DNA from: Flavobacterium psychrotrophum
Lineage (GTDB): Bacteria; Bacteroidota; Bacteroidia; Flavobacteriales; Flavobacteriaceae
Length of the DNA: 64,000 bases
Assembly (NCBI RefSeq): GCF_003403075.1
Contig: NZ_CP031557.1
Coordinates: 2,108,001 to 2,172,000 of the forward strand
Reading direction: 5' to 3'
The translations under genes were made by a program, and so were the position numbers. Below the pieces are notes generated by a model that saw only the letters and a program-made list of their open reading frames with translations, had not been told where the DNA came from and did no database searches. Positions 37,734 through 46,119 of the stretch are shown piece after piece (the first letter of the stretch is position 1; every line of letters starts with the position of its first letter).

Positions 37734-38984
37734 CTATACACGATTTGAAAATATGTCTATATTTTCAAATAAAGAATCTGAGCTTCTTCTTCCACTTTCA
37801 AACTTAAAGCTTCTGTTTGAAAAAATATCATCAAGTTTAAGATCTTCAATCAAGAAGTCTAGCGGAATGTTATGAATCATTCTAAAATCGGTTAAAAATT
37901 TATTGTCCTTATCTTCCCACTTAGTTGCTGTATCAGAATACCAATTATAAAAAATTTGAAGTTGATCGTAGTTTGAAAGTAATCCTCTCAATGTTCTTAA
38001 ATAACCACGTTTCTGCTCATAGGTGAAATAATCTACATTATTAACAAACTTTACAATATTAAATATTTGCCTAAAAAAAAGTGATAGTTTAGTTTCATGT
38101 CCCTTAAAAGGAAAGTGGTGTAGGTTATAATTAAAAATGTCAGAAAATAAGTAATATACAATCTTATAATCAGCAAATTCGTCGAACAAATCTCCTATTT
38201 TAAATTCATCTTTTAAAGCTTTTTTAAGTAATGAAATTTGATCAAGTGTATTTTCTTCATTACTGACATCCTTTAATATATTCTTAGTATCAAATTTGAA
38301 TGTGGTATATATTTTAGATATAACTTGTTCAATATCTAAAAGCTGCTTTCTAGATACATTATATCTTAAAGAAAGATGGTTAATGTTTTTCAAAAAAAGC
38401 AAACGCCCTTTAAAAAAAATATAATATGACAATGATAGTATCTTTTGGCTATCAGTTATAGAACTAGTGTTTTTTACAATAAAATATATAAATTTCAGTT
38501 CTTTATCTAACTGATACATTACCTCTCTACCCGAATAATCTTTTTTATTTATTGCAGGTAGACTTATCTCGGTTATTTCCTGTCTTAATATTGTAATTTT
38601 TAAGTTAAGTTCAGTCTCAAATTTCTGAACATCAAATTGTTTTCTAACTTCATCATTAGCTTTATACTGCACCCAGAATGCCAAAAAAGTTAATAATGTA
38701 GCAGGAATCGCAATAGCAGGATTCACTAAGCCTCCAACTAAATCTCCTAGGGTACCCAGATATTCAATTTTTCCATCATCATTAAAATCTGGATTTTCTA
38801 TAAAGTGATTTACAGTCACAAGACTGTAAATAATAGTCGCTGACGAAGCTGTTACAATGCCTAATATTAAAAAATCGGTTCTTTTATGGTAAGCTCGAAA
38901 AATATATTTTGATACCGCTTTATTGAATGTCGAAAATATTGATAGTATAAAAATTATTGAACAGATAAGAATTAAAATTTTCAT
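37734..38984 (-). CDS. AbiC-like predicted phage abortive-infection membrane protein
   Basis: The protein has 416 residues. Three hydrophobic segments are at about residues 2-22, 38-58 and 85-108, followed by a cytoplasmic, helix-rich region. The block GDLVGGLVNPAIAIPATLLT, then FLAFWVQYKANDEVRKQFD, is the pattern of the putative phage abortive-infection family (putAbiC). No catalytic motif was seen. It starts 12 bases after the SIR2-domain gene on the same strand, so the two are surely one operon and may be one system. Membrane disruption or sensing at the membrane are possible roles, both inferred. Confidence 0.7.
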   Translation of the reverse strand: MKILILICSIIFILSIFSTFNKAVSKYIFRAYHKRTDFLILGIVTASSATIIYSLVTVNHFIENPDFNDDGKIEYLGTLGDLVGGLVNPAIAIPATLLTFLAFWVQYKANDEVRKQFDVQKFETELNLKITILRQEITEISLPAINKKDYSGREVMYQLDKELKFIYFIVKNTSSITDSQKILSLSYYIFFKGRLLFLKNINHLSLRYNVSRKQLLDIEQVISKIYTTFKFDTKNILKDVSNEENTLDQISLLKKALKDEFKIGDLFDEFADYKIVYYLFSDIFNYNLHHFPFKGHETKLSLFFRQIFNIVKFVNNVDYFTYEQKRGYLRTLRGLLSNYDQLQIFYNWYSDTATKWEDKDNKFLTDFRMIHNIPLDFLIEDLKLDDIFSNRSFKFESGRRSSDSLFENIDIFSNRV

Positions 38985-38996
38985 TAATAGAATGTA

Positions 38997-40550
38997 TTAT
39001 TTATATCTTTTGTAATCATATAACGTAATTAATCTTCTATATTTAGAGTCTCCTTTGTCTTCGTCATAGTTTCTTAAAAATAATTCTAAATTTTCGAGTG
39101 GAATATTATCGTTCCATACATTAAATACGAGGGTCGAATGTTTATTGGATGTTGCGATAGTTGAATCCTTAAACACATCTTCAATTGACATATGTTTTGT
39201 AAAATGCTTTGGTGTCTTTTTAACGAATTTGTCCAAAATATCCTTCTGAATCTGTTCGATTTTTGATGAAAATTTCAATTTAGAATAAATCTTTTGAAAA
39301 CCTAAAATTGGAAAGTATACATTCTTTGCAATAGTTAAGCGATCAATAACTTTTATTCTTTCTTTGTTTTTTTCATCTATTATTTCAAAGTAATTATTTA
39401 TAAAATCATTTACAGACATATGCTCTGGTATCAACTTCTCTTTAAAAACGGTCTGTTTAATTGTATTTGCCGTTTCTCTATTACCGTATGTTATCACGAG
39501 TACACGATCTTCATTATTTATTTCTTCTTGAGAATCGACAACTATAACTTCACGAACCGATTTTTTATCAGATGATTTTGCAGTTATTATGTCAGACATA
39601 ATATTTTGAACTTTCCGTATATCGACAGCAGATATAGGATATTTGGCTTCTACAAGTTCTTTATAAAGTGAAGAGTATTTGTCTGTCTGCAGCTTTTTAA
39701 TTTGTATTGGAATATCCTCAATTTTTAAGTGGTAATCGGATATTTCTTCATTTTCAGAATTAGGTGCGTATTCAACTATTAGAAAATTTTCTTTAATTTT
39801 TCTAAAAGCTTCCGTATTATATTCTGTATATTTAAAAACTGTCTTTAAAATATTATTTACATTTTCATCCTGAGCTCCATATCCCAGAAAAATAACTGGA
39901 TTATGTATAAATAGAGAAAGTAACTGAGCTCTAATAAGTTCATCCTGACTTTTTGACCGATCATAATCTTCACTGGAGATAATTATCTTTGACGGATCTG
40001 ATACACAACCATGAATTTTATATAATGCTCCATAAGGATTTGATAATAAAATATCGTTACCTATTAATGGTTTGAATCCTATTATGTTTTCTAGAAGAGT
40101 ATCATAATTAGTTGTAATTATTGATGAAATATTGTTTTTTAACTGCTTTAAAAGTTCAATTTCTTCTTTTTGTATTGATTTAAGTTCAAGGTTCTTTAAA
40201 ACTGAAGCTACATATAACTTAAATCTACTTATGGGTTTACCGTTTTCTATGGACTTATAATATTCATCATTGATATCTTTCAAAGCACCATTTCTATTCT
40301 CAGTAAGAAACTGATTGAAAAGCTTTTCTACATCAGACCCTATGCTAGGGAAGTTAAAAACTCCGTTATCTATGATGTGTTTAGCTTTTATATCTAAATA
40401 ATTTTCCTCATTCTTGTCAACAATTTTACATGTGCTTTTTAATAACTCATCCCAATTGAAAGCGTTATTTAAGTACCTTAAGCTTAAACCTGTTCCAACG
40501 AAGAGAACGGGATGGCTTTTAAACCCACTTACAAATTCTTTGATGTTCAC
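38997..40550 (-). CDS. SIR2-domain protein, candidate NADase defence effector
   Basis: This is a 517-residue protein with a GTG start. The SIR2 NAD-binding fold shows GTGLSLRYL near residue 19, IITTNYDTLLENI with the NAD-contacting Asn and Asp, LYKIHGCVSDP with the catalytic His, and VIFLGYGAQDENV. The C-terminal half (about 270-517) has no domain I can name and may sense the trigger. SIR2 proteins in several phage-defence systems deplete NAD when activated. The next gene, 12 bases on, encodes an AbiC-like membrane protein. I do not recall this exact pairing as a characterised system. Confidence 0.82.
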   Translation of the reverse strand: MNIKEFVSGFKSHPVLFVGTGLSLRYLNNAFNWDELLKSTCKIVDKNEENYLDIKAKHIIDNGVFNFPSIGSDVEKLFNQFLTENRNGALKDINDEYYKSIENGKPISRFKLYVASVLKNLELKSIQKEEIELLKQLKNNISSIITTNYDTLLENIIGFKPLIGNDILLSNPYGALYKIHGCVSDPSKIIISSEDYDRSKSQDELIRAQLLSLFIHNPVIFLGYGAQDENVNNILKTVFKYTEYNTEAFRKIKENFLIVEYAPNSENEEISDYHLKIEDIPIQIKKLQTDKYSSLYKELVEAKYPISAVDIRKVQNIMSDIITAKSSDKKSVREVIVVDSQEEINNEDRVLVITYGNRETANTIKQTVFKEKLIPEHMSVNDFINNYFEIIDEKNKERIKVIDRLTIAKNVYFPILGFQKIYSKLKFSSKIEQIQKDILDKFVKKTPKHFTKHMSIEDVFKDSTIATSNKHSTLVFNVWNDNIPLENLELFLRNYDEDKGDSKYRRLITLYDYKRYK

Positions 40551-40669
40551 AATTATTAATAATTAAGATTGATAAATATATAGGAATTTTTACTGTAGAG
40601 AAGTTGATATACCTCAACAATTCTAAAGTAATTTATTAACAAGATAATTTTGTCTAAATTATAAATTTA

Positions 40670-40712
40670 GGGCGATAATGAGTACAGGTAAAAATACCTG
40701 TTTTTATCGCCC
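40670..40712. terminator. Nested hairpin between the HTH regulator and the SIR2 gene
   Basis: GGGCGATAA at 40670-40678 pairs with TTATCGCCC at 40704-40712, and ACAGGTA (40684-40690) with TACCTGT (40695-40701) inside. Both pairs are perfect. No long T-run follows on either strand, so it could be a terminator for the HTH gene or a site for its product upstream of SIR2. Confidence 0.55.
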
Positions 40713-40757
40713 AAGTAGTTTTTTAAAAAAATATGCTCTTGCGTATTTATAGTAAAG

Positions 40758-41138
40758 TTATTTTTCTCTACTTTTTTTGAATTCATTGACTTCAAAATCT
40801 GTAAGTGATTCGTATACTTTAGCAAAATCAGAGAGTGAATATCCCATTGCTTTTATTATCATAAATAAAGTAGAGGAACTAGGCTTGGAGTTTGCATTAA
40901 AGGCATCAGATACTGTCCCTTTGCGCATACCAATAGCTAAAGCAATTTGATTGTAGCTATCAGACAATAATTCGATGTCTTCACAATTGATAAGCTTACG
41001 TAAACTTGCAGCAGTCTTTAATTTAATATTTTCTTCTAACTCTTCTTTCACAACTGCAATTAACAATTTCTGAATAATTTTATCGGTACGCTTTGCCGTA
41101 CCGATAAAAATTAATATATTTGGCTCTGTGCTATGCAA
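40758..41138 (-). CDS. HTH (XRE-like) regulator of the defence island
   Basis: The frame gives up to 126 residues, but its first codon is TTG, so the true start is uncertain; a TTG at 41066 or a GTG at 41051 are alternatives. The HTH is in the C-terminal half: DSYNQIALAIGMRKGTVSDA, then FNANSKPSSSTLFMIIKAMG, the layout of Cro/XRE-type domains (addiction-module-like). It lies upstream of and reads with the SIR2-AbiC pair. It probably represses them or itself. A perfect 13-bp inverted repeat overlaps its 5' end. Confidence 0.65.
   Translation of the reverse strand: MHSTEPNILIFIGTAKRTDKIIQKLLIAVVKEELEENIKLKTAASLRKLINCEDIELLSDSYNQIALAIGMRKGTVSDAFNANSKPSSSTLFMIIKAMGYSLSDFAKVYESLTDFEVNEFKKSREK
41078..41109. 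promoter_or_regulatory. 13-bp inverted repeat at the 5' end of the HTH gene
   Basis: TTTTATCGGTACG at 41078-41090 is matched exactly by CGTACCGATAAAA at 41097-41109, with a 6-nt loop. It is the best operator candidate for autoregulation of the HTH gene. If so, translation starts downstream of it, at 41066 or 41051, and not at the TTG at 41138. Confidence 0.55.
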
Positions 41139-41233
41139 ATAGTATCATTTTTGTTAAATTTGCGATTCTTCAATATTTAGTATTAGAAGCATTCGCTTTG
41201 AATCTCGTCTTAGAAAACTGGTAATTTTAAATA

Positions 41234-41350
41234 GGAACGAGGAGATAAGTGTAAATGCTCACGCCATACGGCGTGGGCTCACTTATTGTTCCATGGTATA
41301 CCAGTACCTCTAAGGCAGTAAGCTGAGTTTAAACCCACGCCTCCTTTTTT
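41234..41350 (+). ncRNA. Leader or small RNA with two competing hairpins
   Basis: Structure 1 is a long hairpin: GGAAC (41234-41238) and ATAAGTG (41245-41251) pair with CACTTAT (41280-41286) and GTTCC (41288-41292), with CACGCC/GGCGTG inside (41260-41275). Structure 2 uses the same GGCGTGGG-CTCA (41270-41281) to pair with TGAG and CCCACGCC (41324-41341), and is followed by TCCTTTTTT. The two exclude each other, the second is terminator-like, and the layout resembles an attenuator or riboswitch. It lies 300 bases before susC. No known riboswitch class was recognised. Confidence 0.45.
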
Positions 41351-41558
41351 AGGGGACAACCACTCAACTTCAATTCTTAGCGCACTTCAATGATTTCATA
41401 GTCTCGCACATACGTAATTGTTGAACTAATAGTTGCTGCCTATGATATAAAAAAATCTTTATTACGCTTTAAAGGCCTGGGAGGTACTGATTTTCTTTTG
41501 AGTTAGTGATTGGGAGTCTCAGGCTGTTTTTTCAACTAACCATTTATTGCCTTTGCTC

Positions 41559-41575
41559 ATGTAATAAGATTACAT
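41559..41575. promoter_or_regulatory. Perfect 7-bp inverted repeat upstream of susC
   Basis: ATGTAAT and ATTACAT flank the spacer AAG. The site is about 85 bases before the susC start and may be an operator. The rest of the gap 41351-41558 holds nothing else that I recognise. Confidence 0.35.
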
Positions 41576-41581
41576 AAAAAA

Positions 41582-41617
41582 GCCCTCGTACTCGATCTTG
41601 GCGGACTAGTAGAGGGC
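41582..41617. terminator. Hairpin before susC with a minus-strand T-run
   Basis: GCCCTC-G-TACT (41582-41592) pairs with AGTA-GAGGGC (41608-41617). On the minus strand the hairpin is followed by TTTTTTATG, so it reads as a terminator in that direction. On the plus strand it would sit in the susC 5' leader, 43 bases before the ATG. Confidence 0.45.
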
Positions 41618-41660
41618 CATAGCCAACAAAACGCATCGTTTCATTTAACTTAACCAATGT

Positions 41661-44600
41661 ATGAATTATTTTTTATTCTGCAAGGGTAGGATGGCTTTTG
41701 GGTACCCAATACTTATTGGGTGCTGCCTCCTTCTTTGCCCTGCCCCTGCCAATGCCTCGTACTCCGCTGGGTATTCAGGTCACACCTGGCAGCAACACAC
41801 CATATCAGGAAACCTCCGTGATGCTTCCGGCCCTTTGCCGGGTGTCAGTATTTCTGTTAAAGGTAAGAACATGCATGCCGTTTCCACTGCTGACGGCACC
41901 TACTCCATCAATGCCGGATTACAGGATATTCTGGTCTTTGAAAGCATTGGCTATAAGACAGTGGAAATCTCAGTAGACGGACGGACAACGATTGACCTTG
42001 TACTCGAAGAAGATTCGGCCACCCTTGAGGAAGTTACTATTAACGCGGGGTATTATTCCGTAAAGCAAAAAGAAAGCACGGGCAGCATAGCCCGGATTAC
42101 CTCCCGTGACATTGAGACCCAGCCGGTAACCAATGTGCTGGCCACCCTACAGGGGCGTATGGCTGGTGTTAATGTAGTACAGACCACCGGCACGCCGGGT
42201 GGGGGCTTCGATATCCAGATACGGGGGCTCAACAGCCTGCGCAGTGGCGGGAACAGCCCGCTATACATTATCGATGGTGTCCCCTATTCTTCCGAACCCA
42301 TCGGCAGTGCGTCCACCGCAACGGTCCTTCCCACCCAGCCCTCGCCCCTGAACAGCATCAATCCCGAGCAGATTGCGAGCATTGAGGTGCTTAAGGATGC
42401 GGATGCCACCGCGATCTACGGCTCACGGGGCGCGAATGGCGTAGTGCTCATCACTACTAAAAAGGGTAAGGTTGGGAAGATGAAATTCACAGGCACCATG
42501 TACCAGGGGGCGGGTACCATAACCCGGAAAATGGACCTGATGGATACGCGCCAGTACCTTGAAATGCGCCGCGAAGCTTTGGCCAACGATGGCATTACGG
42601 AGTATCCCGCCGCAGCGTATGATGTCAACGGGACATGGGATCAGAGCCGTTACACCGACTGGCAGGAAGAATTACTGGGAGGCACCGCGGCGATTACCAA
42701 TGCACAGGTTGCCTTATCCGGGGGCTCCGGGCAAACCCAGTTCTTGCTAAGCGGTACGTTTAACAGGCAGGCTACCGTATTTCCCAGCGACTTCAATTAC
42801 AAAAAGGGGAATGTATACCTGAACCTGAACCACGTATCGGACAATAAAAGGTTTAAGGTAAACTTCTCGGCAGGCTACACAGCCCAATACAACAACCAGC
42901 CCCGCATCGACCTGATGCAGGAAGCGCTTTCCCTAGCCCCCAATGCGCCCGCACTATACGACCAGCAGGGAAAACTGAACTGGGAGAACAGCACTTTTAA
43001 CAACCCGCTCCGTAACCTCGAAGGCAGTTACGAGTCCAGGACGTACGACCTGATCGCCAACGCCCAGCTCTCCTATGACCTGGGCAGCGGGCTGGAACTA
43101 AAGTCCAGCTTTGGCTATTCATCGGTAAACAATGGGGAAGATAACGCTTCGCCATCCACCCAGTACGACCCCGCTTATGGCCTCGGGAGTGACTTCTCCA
43201 CCCTGATCCGATCGTCATCCGACAGGAAGTCGTGGATCATAGAGCCACAGTTACACTGGACGAAAACTATGGGCGCGCTGAACCTTGACGCGCTTGCAGG
43301 GAGTACCTTCCAGTCGCAGCAGGGGCAGCAAAACGTGCTGTATGCCTCCGGGTTCTCCAGCAACAGCCTTATCTACAACCTGGCAGCGGCCTCCCAGCTT
43401 TTCGTCTTGCAGGACCAGGGTACCGAATACCGTTACATGGCTTTTTTTAGCAGGGTGAACGCCAACTGGAAAGGCAGGTACCTCTTGAACCTGACCGGCA
43501 GGAGGGACGGTTCCAGCCGTTTTGGGCCCGGAAAACGCTTCGCCAGTTTTGGGGCAGTTGGCGCGGCATGGATTTTTTCCGAAGAAGGTTTCTTTGATAA
43601 GGACAGCTTTTGGAGTTTCGGAAAGCTTCGGGGTTCGTACGGCATCACAGGGAACGACCAGATTGGCGATTATCAGTTCCTCGACACCTACTCCACCTCG
43701 GGTGTGTCTTATGGAGGCGTTATCGGGCTTCAGCCCTCCCGACTGTACAACCCAGAATTCGGATGGGAAACCAGTAAAAAACTGGAAGCGGCACTGGAGG
43801 CCGGGTTCTTCAACGACCGGCTGTTCCTGACCCTGGGATGGTACCGCAACCGTTCCTCCAGCCAGCTGACGGGTATCCCGCTTCCGGGGACGACCGGCTT
43901 TTCATCGGTACAGGCCAACCTGGATGCCACCGTGCAGAATACGGGAGTGGAGGTAACCCTGCGCAGCGTCAATTTTGATACCAAAGATTTTAACTGGACA
44001 ACCAGTTTTAATATTTCCGCAGGCAGGAACAAACTCCTGGCGTTCCCCGGGCTCGGGGGCTCCACGTATGCCAACCAGTATGTGATCGGCCAGCCTTTGA
44101 ACATCCGTAAAGTGTATCACGTAGTGGGGGTAGATCCCCAGACAGGCATTTACCGCTTTGAAGATGCCAATGGCGACGGTACGGTTTCCAGCGCTGACCG
44201 CCAGACCGTAAAAGACCTGAACCCGGAGTACTTCGGGGGATTACAGAACTCCATAAGGTTCAGGCGCTGGCAGCTTGATTTTCTGTTCCAGTTCTCCAAA
44301 CAACAGAATTTTAATGAGGTGGCATTCTTCGGTGTGCCGGGTACAGCCTCCAACCAGCCTGCAAGCATGCTGGACCGTTGGCAGCAACCGGGTGCTACCG
44401 CTACCCACCAGCTGTATACCGATGGGACGAACAGTGCCGCTGTAGATGCGTATTACCGCTACATGGAAAGCGATGCGGCCATAAGCGATGCCTCTTACAT
44501 CCGCCTTAAAAACCTGTCGCTGTCCTACCAGCTGCCCCTCGATGGGATCAGTTGCAAAATCTTTGCGCAGGCACAGAACCTGCTGACGTTCACCTCCTAC

Positions 44601-44684
44601 AAAGGCGCCGACCCCGAATTCAGGGCTACAGGGTTTCTTCCCCCCCTCCGGGTAATCAGTGCCGGGATACAATGTACCTTTTAA
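41661..44684 (+). CDS. SusC/RagA-type TonB-dependent outer-membrane transporter
   Basis: This is a 1007-residue outer-membrane importer. A signal peptide (GYPILIGCCLLLCPAPANA) is followed by the carboxypeptidase-like domain (HTISGNLRDASGPLPGVSIS, then VFESIGYKTVEI). The plug domain includes NVLATLQGRMAGVNVV, IQIRGLNSLRSGGNSPLYII and IEVLKDADATAIYGSRGANG. The barrel fills the rest to a final aromatic-rich strand (VISAGIQCTF). It pairs with SusD, and the S9 peptidase beside it points to peptide rather than glycan uptake; this is inferred. The frame is intact. Confidence 0.94.
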   Translation: MNYFLFCKGRMAFGYPILIGCCLLLCPAPANASYSAGYSGHTWQQHTISGNLRDASGPLPGVSISVKGKNMHAVSTADGTYSINAGLQDILVFESIGYKTVEISVDGRTTIDLVLEEDSATLEEVTINAGYYSVKQKESTGSIARITSRDIETQPVTNVLATLQGRMAGVNVVQTTGTPGGGFDIQIRGLNSLRSGGNSPLYIIDGVPYSSEPIGSASTATVLPTQPSPLNSINPEQIASIEVLKDADATAIYGSRGANGVVLITTKKGKVGKMKFTGTMYQGAGTITRKMDLMDTRQYLEMRREALANDGITEYPAAAYDVNGTWDQSRYTDWQEELLGGTAAITNAQVALSGGSGQTQFLLSGTFNRQATVFPSDFNYKKGNVYLNLNHVSDNKRFKVNFSAGYTAQYNNQPRIDLMQEALSLAPNAPALYDQQGKLNWENSTFNNPLRNLEGSYESRTYDLIANAQLSYDLGSGLELKSSFGYSSVNNGEDNASPSTQYDPAYGLGSDFSTLIRSSSDRKSWIIEPQLHWTKTMGALNLDALAGSTFQSQQGQQNVLYASGFSSNSLIYNLAAASQLFVLQDQGTEYRYMAFFSRVNANWKGRYLLNLTGRRDGSSRFGPGKRFASFGAVGAAWIFSEEGFFDKDSFWSFGKLRGSYGITGNDQIGDYQFLDTYSTSGVSYGGVIGLQPSRLYNPEFGWETSKKLEAALEAGFFNDRLFLTLGWYRNRSSSQLTGIPLPGTTGFSSVQANLDATVQNTGVEVTLRSVNFDTKDFNWTTSFNISAGRNKLLAFPGLGGSTYANQYVIGQPLNIRKVYHVVGVDPQTGIYRFEDANGDGTVSSADRQTVKDLNPEYFGGLQNSIRFRRWQLDFLFQFSKQQNFNEVAFFGVPGTASNQPASMLDRWQQPGATATHQLYTDGTNSAAVDAYYRYMESDAAISDASYIRLKNLSLSYQLPLDGISCKIFAQAQNLLTFTSYKGADPEFRATGFLPPLRVISAGIQCTF

Positions 44685-44695
44685 ACATTACGATT

Positions 44696-46119
44696 ATGAA
44701 AATATTGATAGAATATACTACTGCGTATACCATGCGCCTGCGCCGGTTTACTGCTTCACATATAGCATACGCCCTTTTTATAGCAATCGTCACTTCAGGA
44801 TGCGATTTTACGGAAGTGGGCCTGCCCGATTCCCAATTGGCAGCGCAAGCTGTATTTGAAGATAAAGCAACAGCGGACGCTGCAATGGCGGATGTATATG
44901 CCAGGATGCGTGACAATGGCATGTTGTCCGGAAATGCTGAAGGGCTGTCGTTCCTTTTGGGGAATTATACCGATGAGCTTGACTTTTATGGCAGCCCACA
45001 AAACAGCGCAGTACCGTTTTATAACAATGCACTGGTGGTAACCAACAGCACGGTAAAGACACTCTGGGACAATGCCTACGGGCAGGTATACGCCGCTAAT
45101 GCGGTACTGGAAGGCGCTACGGCCTCACAATCTTTATTGGAAGCGGACCGCCGCCGCCTCCAGGGGGAAGCGCTTTTTGTAAGGGGCCTGCTGCACCTTT
45201 ACCTTACCTCGGTTTTTGGCGATGTACCTTACGTAACCACGACCGATTACCAGCAGAACCGTAACGTATCAAAACTGATTCAGGCCAATGTGTACCTGAA
45301 GATTAAAGAGGACCTGTACAGTGCTATTGAAAGCCTGCCGGAAGAATATACCACACCCGACCGTACGCGCCCCAACAAATACGCCGCCTATGCGCTACTG
45401 GCACGTGTTGCATTATACGCGGGTGATGATGCCGGGGCTTCCGATGCTGCTTCCGCAGTGCTCAACAATACAGGGCTATACAATTACGGGCAGGATGTGG
45501 CTGGTATGTTCTTATTAGGGAACCCTGCAAACATCTGGCAATTTAGCCCTTCGGGCGGTGGCGGCAACAGCCTTGAGGCAATAACCTTCAGTTTTACCAG
45601 CGGCCCTCCTCCCCTTTCGGCAGTAACCGCCTCCCTTGCCAATAGTTTTGAGCCCGGCGACCTCCGCAGGCAGGAATGGGTCGCTGAAGTTTCTGATGGC
45701 ATGACTACCTGGTACCGCCCTTATAAATACCGCGAGGAATCCAATACCGGGGCTTCACAGGAATACTCCATAGTACTGCGCCTGGGGAAATGTACCTTAT
45801 CAGGGCCGAAGCACGCCTGCGTGCCGGCGACCTTATCGGGGGTAAGGAAGACCTGGACATCATCAGGGCAAAAGCAGGATTGCCACCGACTACAGCGATC
45901 ACGCAGGAAGGCTTACTCGCAGCGGTACTCAACGAGAGGCGTGCGGAATTATTTACCGAATTCGGCCATCGTTTTTTTGACCTCAGGCGTTTCGGGCAAC
46001 TGGATGCCGTGCTTGCACCGGCAAAGAACGGCTGGACCGCGAATGATGCGCTCTTCCCCTTGCCGGATGCCGAGCTGAACCTGAATCCCAACCTTCTGCC
46101 GCAAAACACCGGGTACTGA
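44696..46119 (+). pseudogene. SusD/RagB outer-membrane lipoprotein, one frameshift
   Basis: The start is ATG 44696 or 44732 (MRLRRFTASHIA). A lipoprotein signal ends at AIVTSGCDF. The SusD helical repeats are recognisable in AALLARVALYAG-like blocks (YALLARVALYAGDDAGASDA). The frame breaks near 45785: the conserved RLGEMYLIRAEARLRAG needs one more G in CTGGGGAAATG, and the correct C-terminus continues to 46119 (FFDLRRFGQLDAVL, LFPLPDAELNLNP). The full protein would have about 474 residues. The break is a single missing G, so a sequencing error is as likely as real decay. It precedes the S9 peptidase with a TGATG overlap. Confidence 0.85.

Noticed and set aside
41621..41660. Short minus-strand leader peptide (12 codons) before the hairpin at 41582
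   Set aside because: No gene follows on that strand within reach, and such a short frame is easily due to chance.
44552..44695. Upstream extension of the SusD frame into susC
   Set aside because: The extension lies inside the susC coding sequence; the lipoprotein signal starts only after the ATG at 44696 or 44732.
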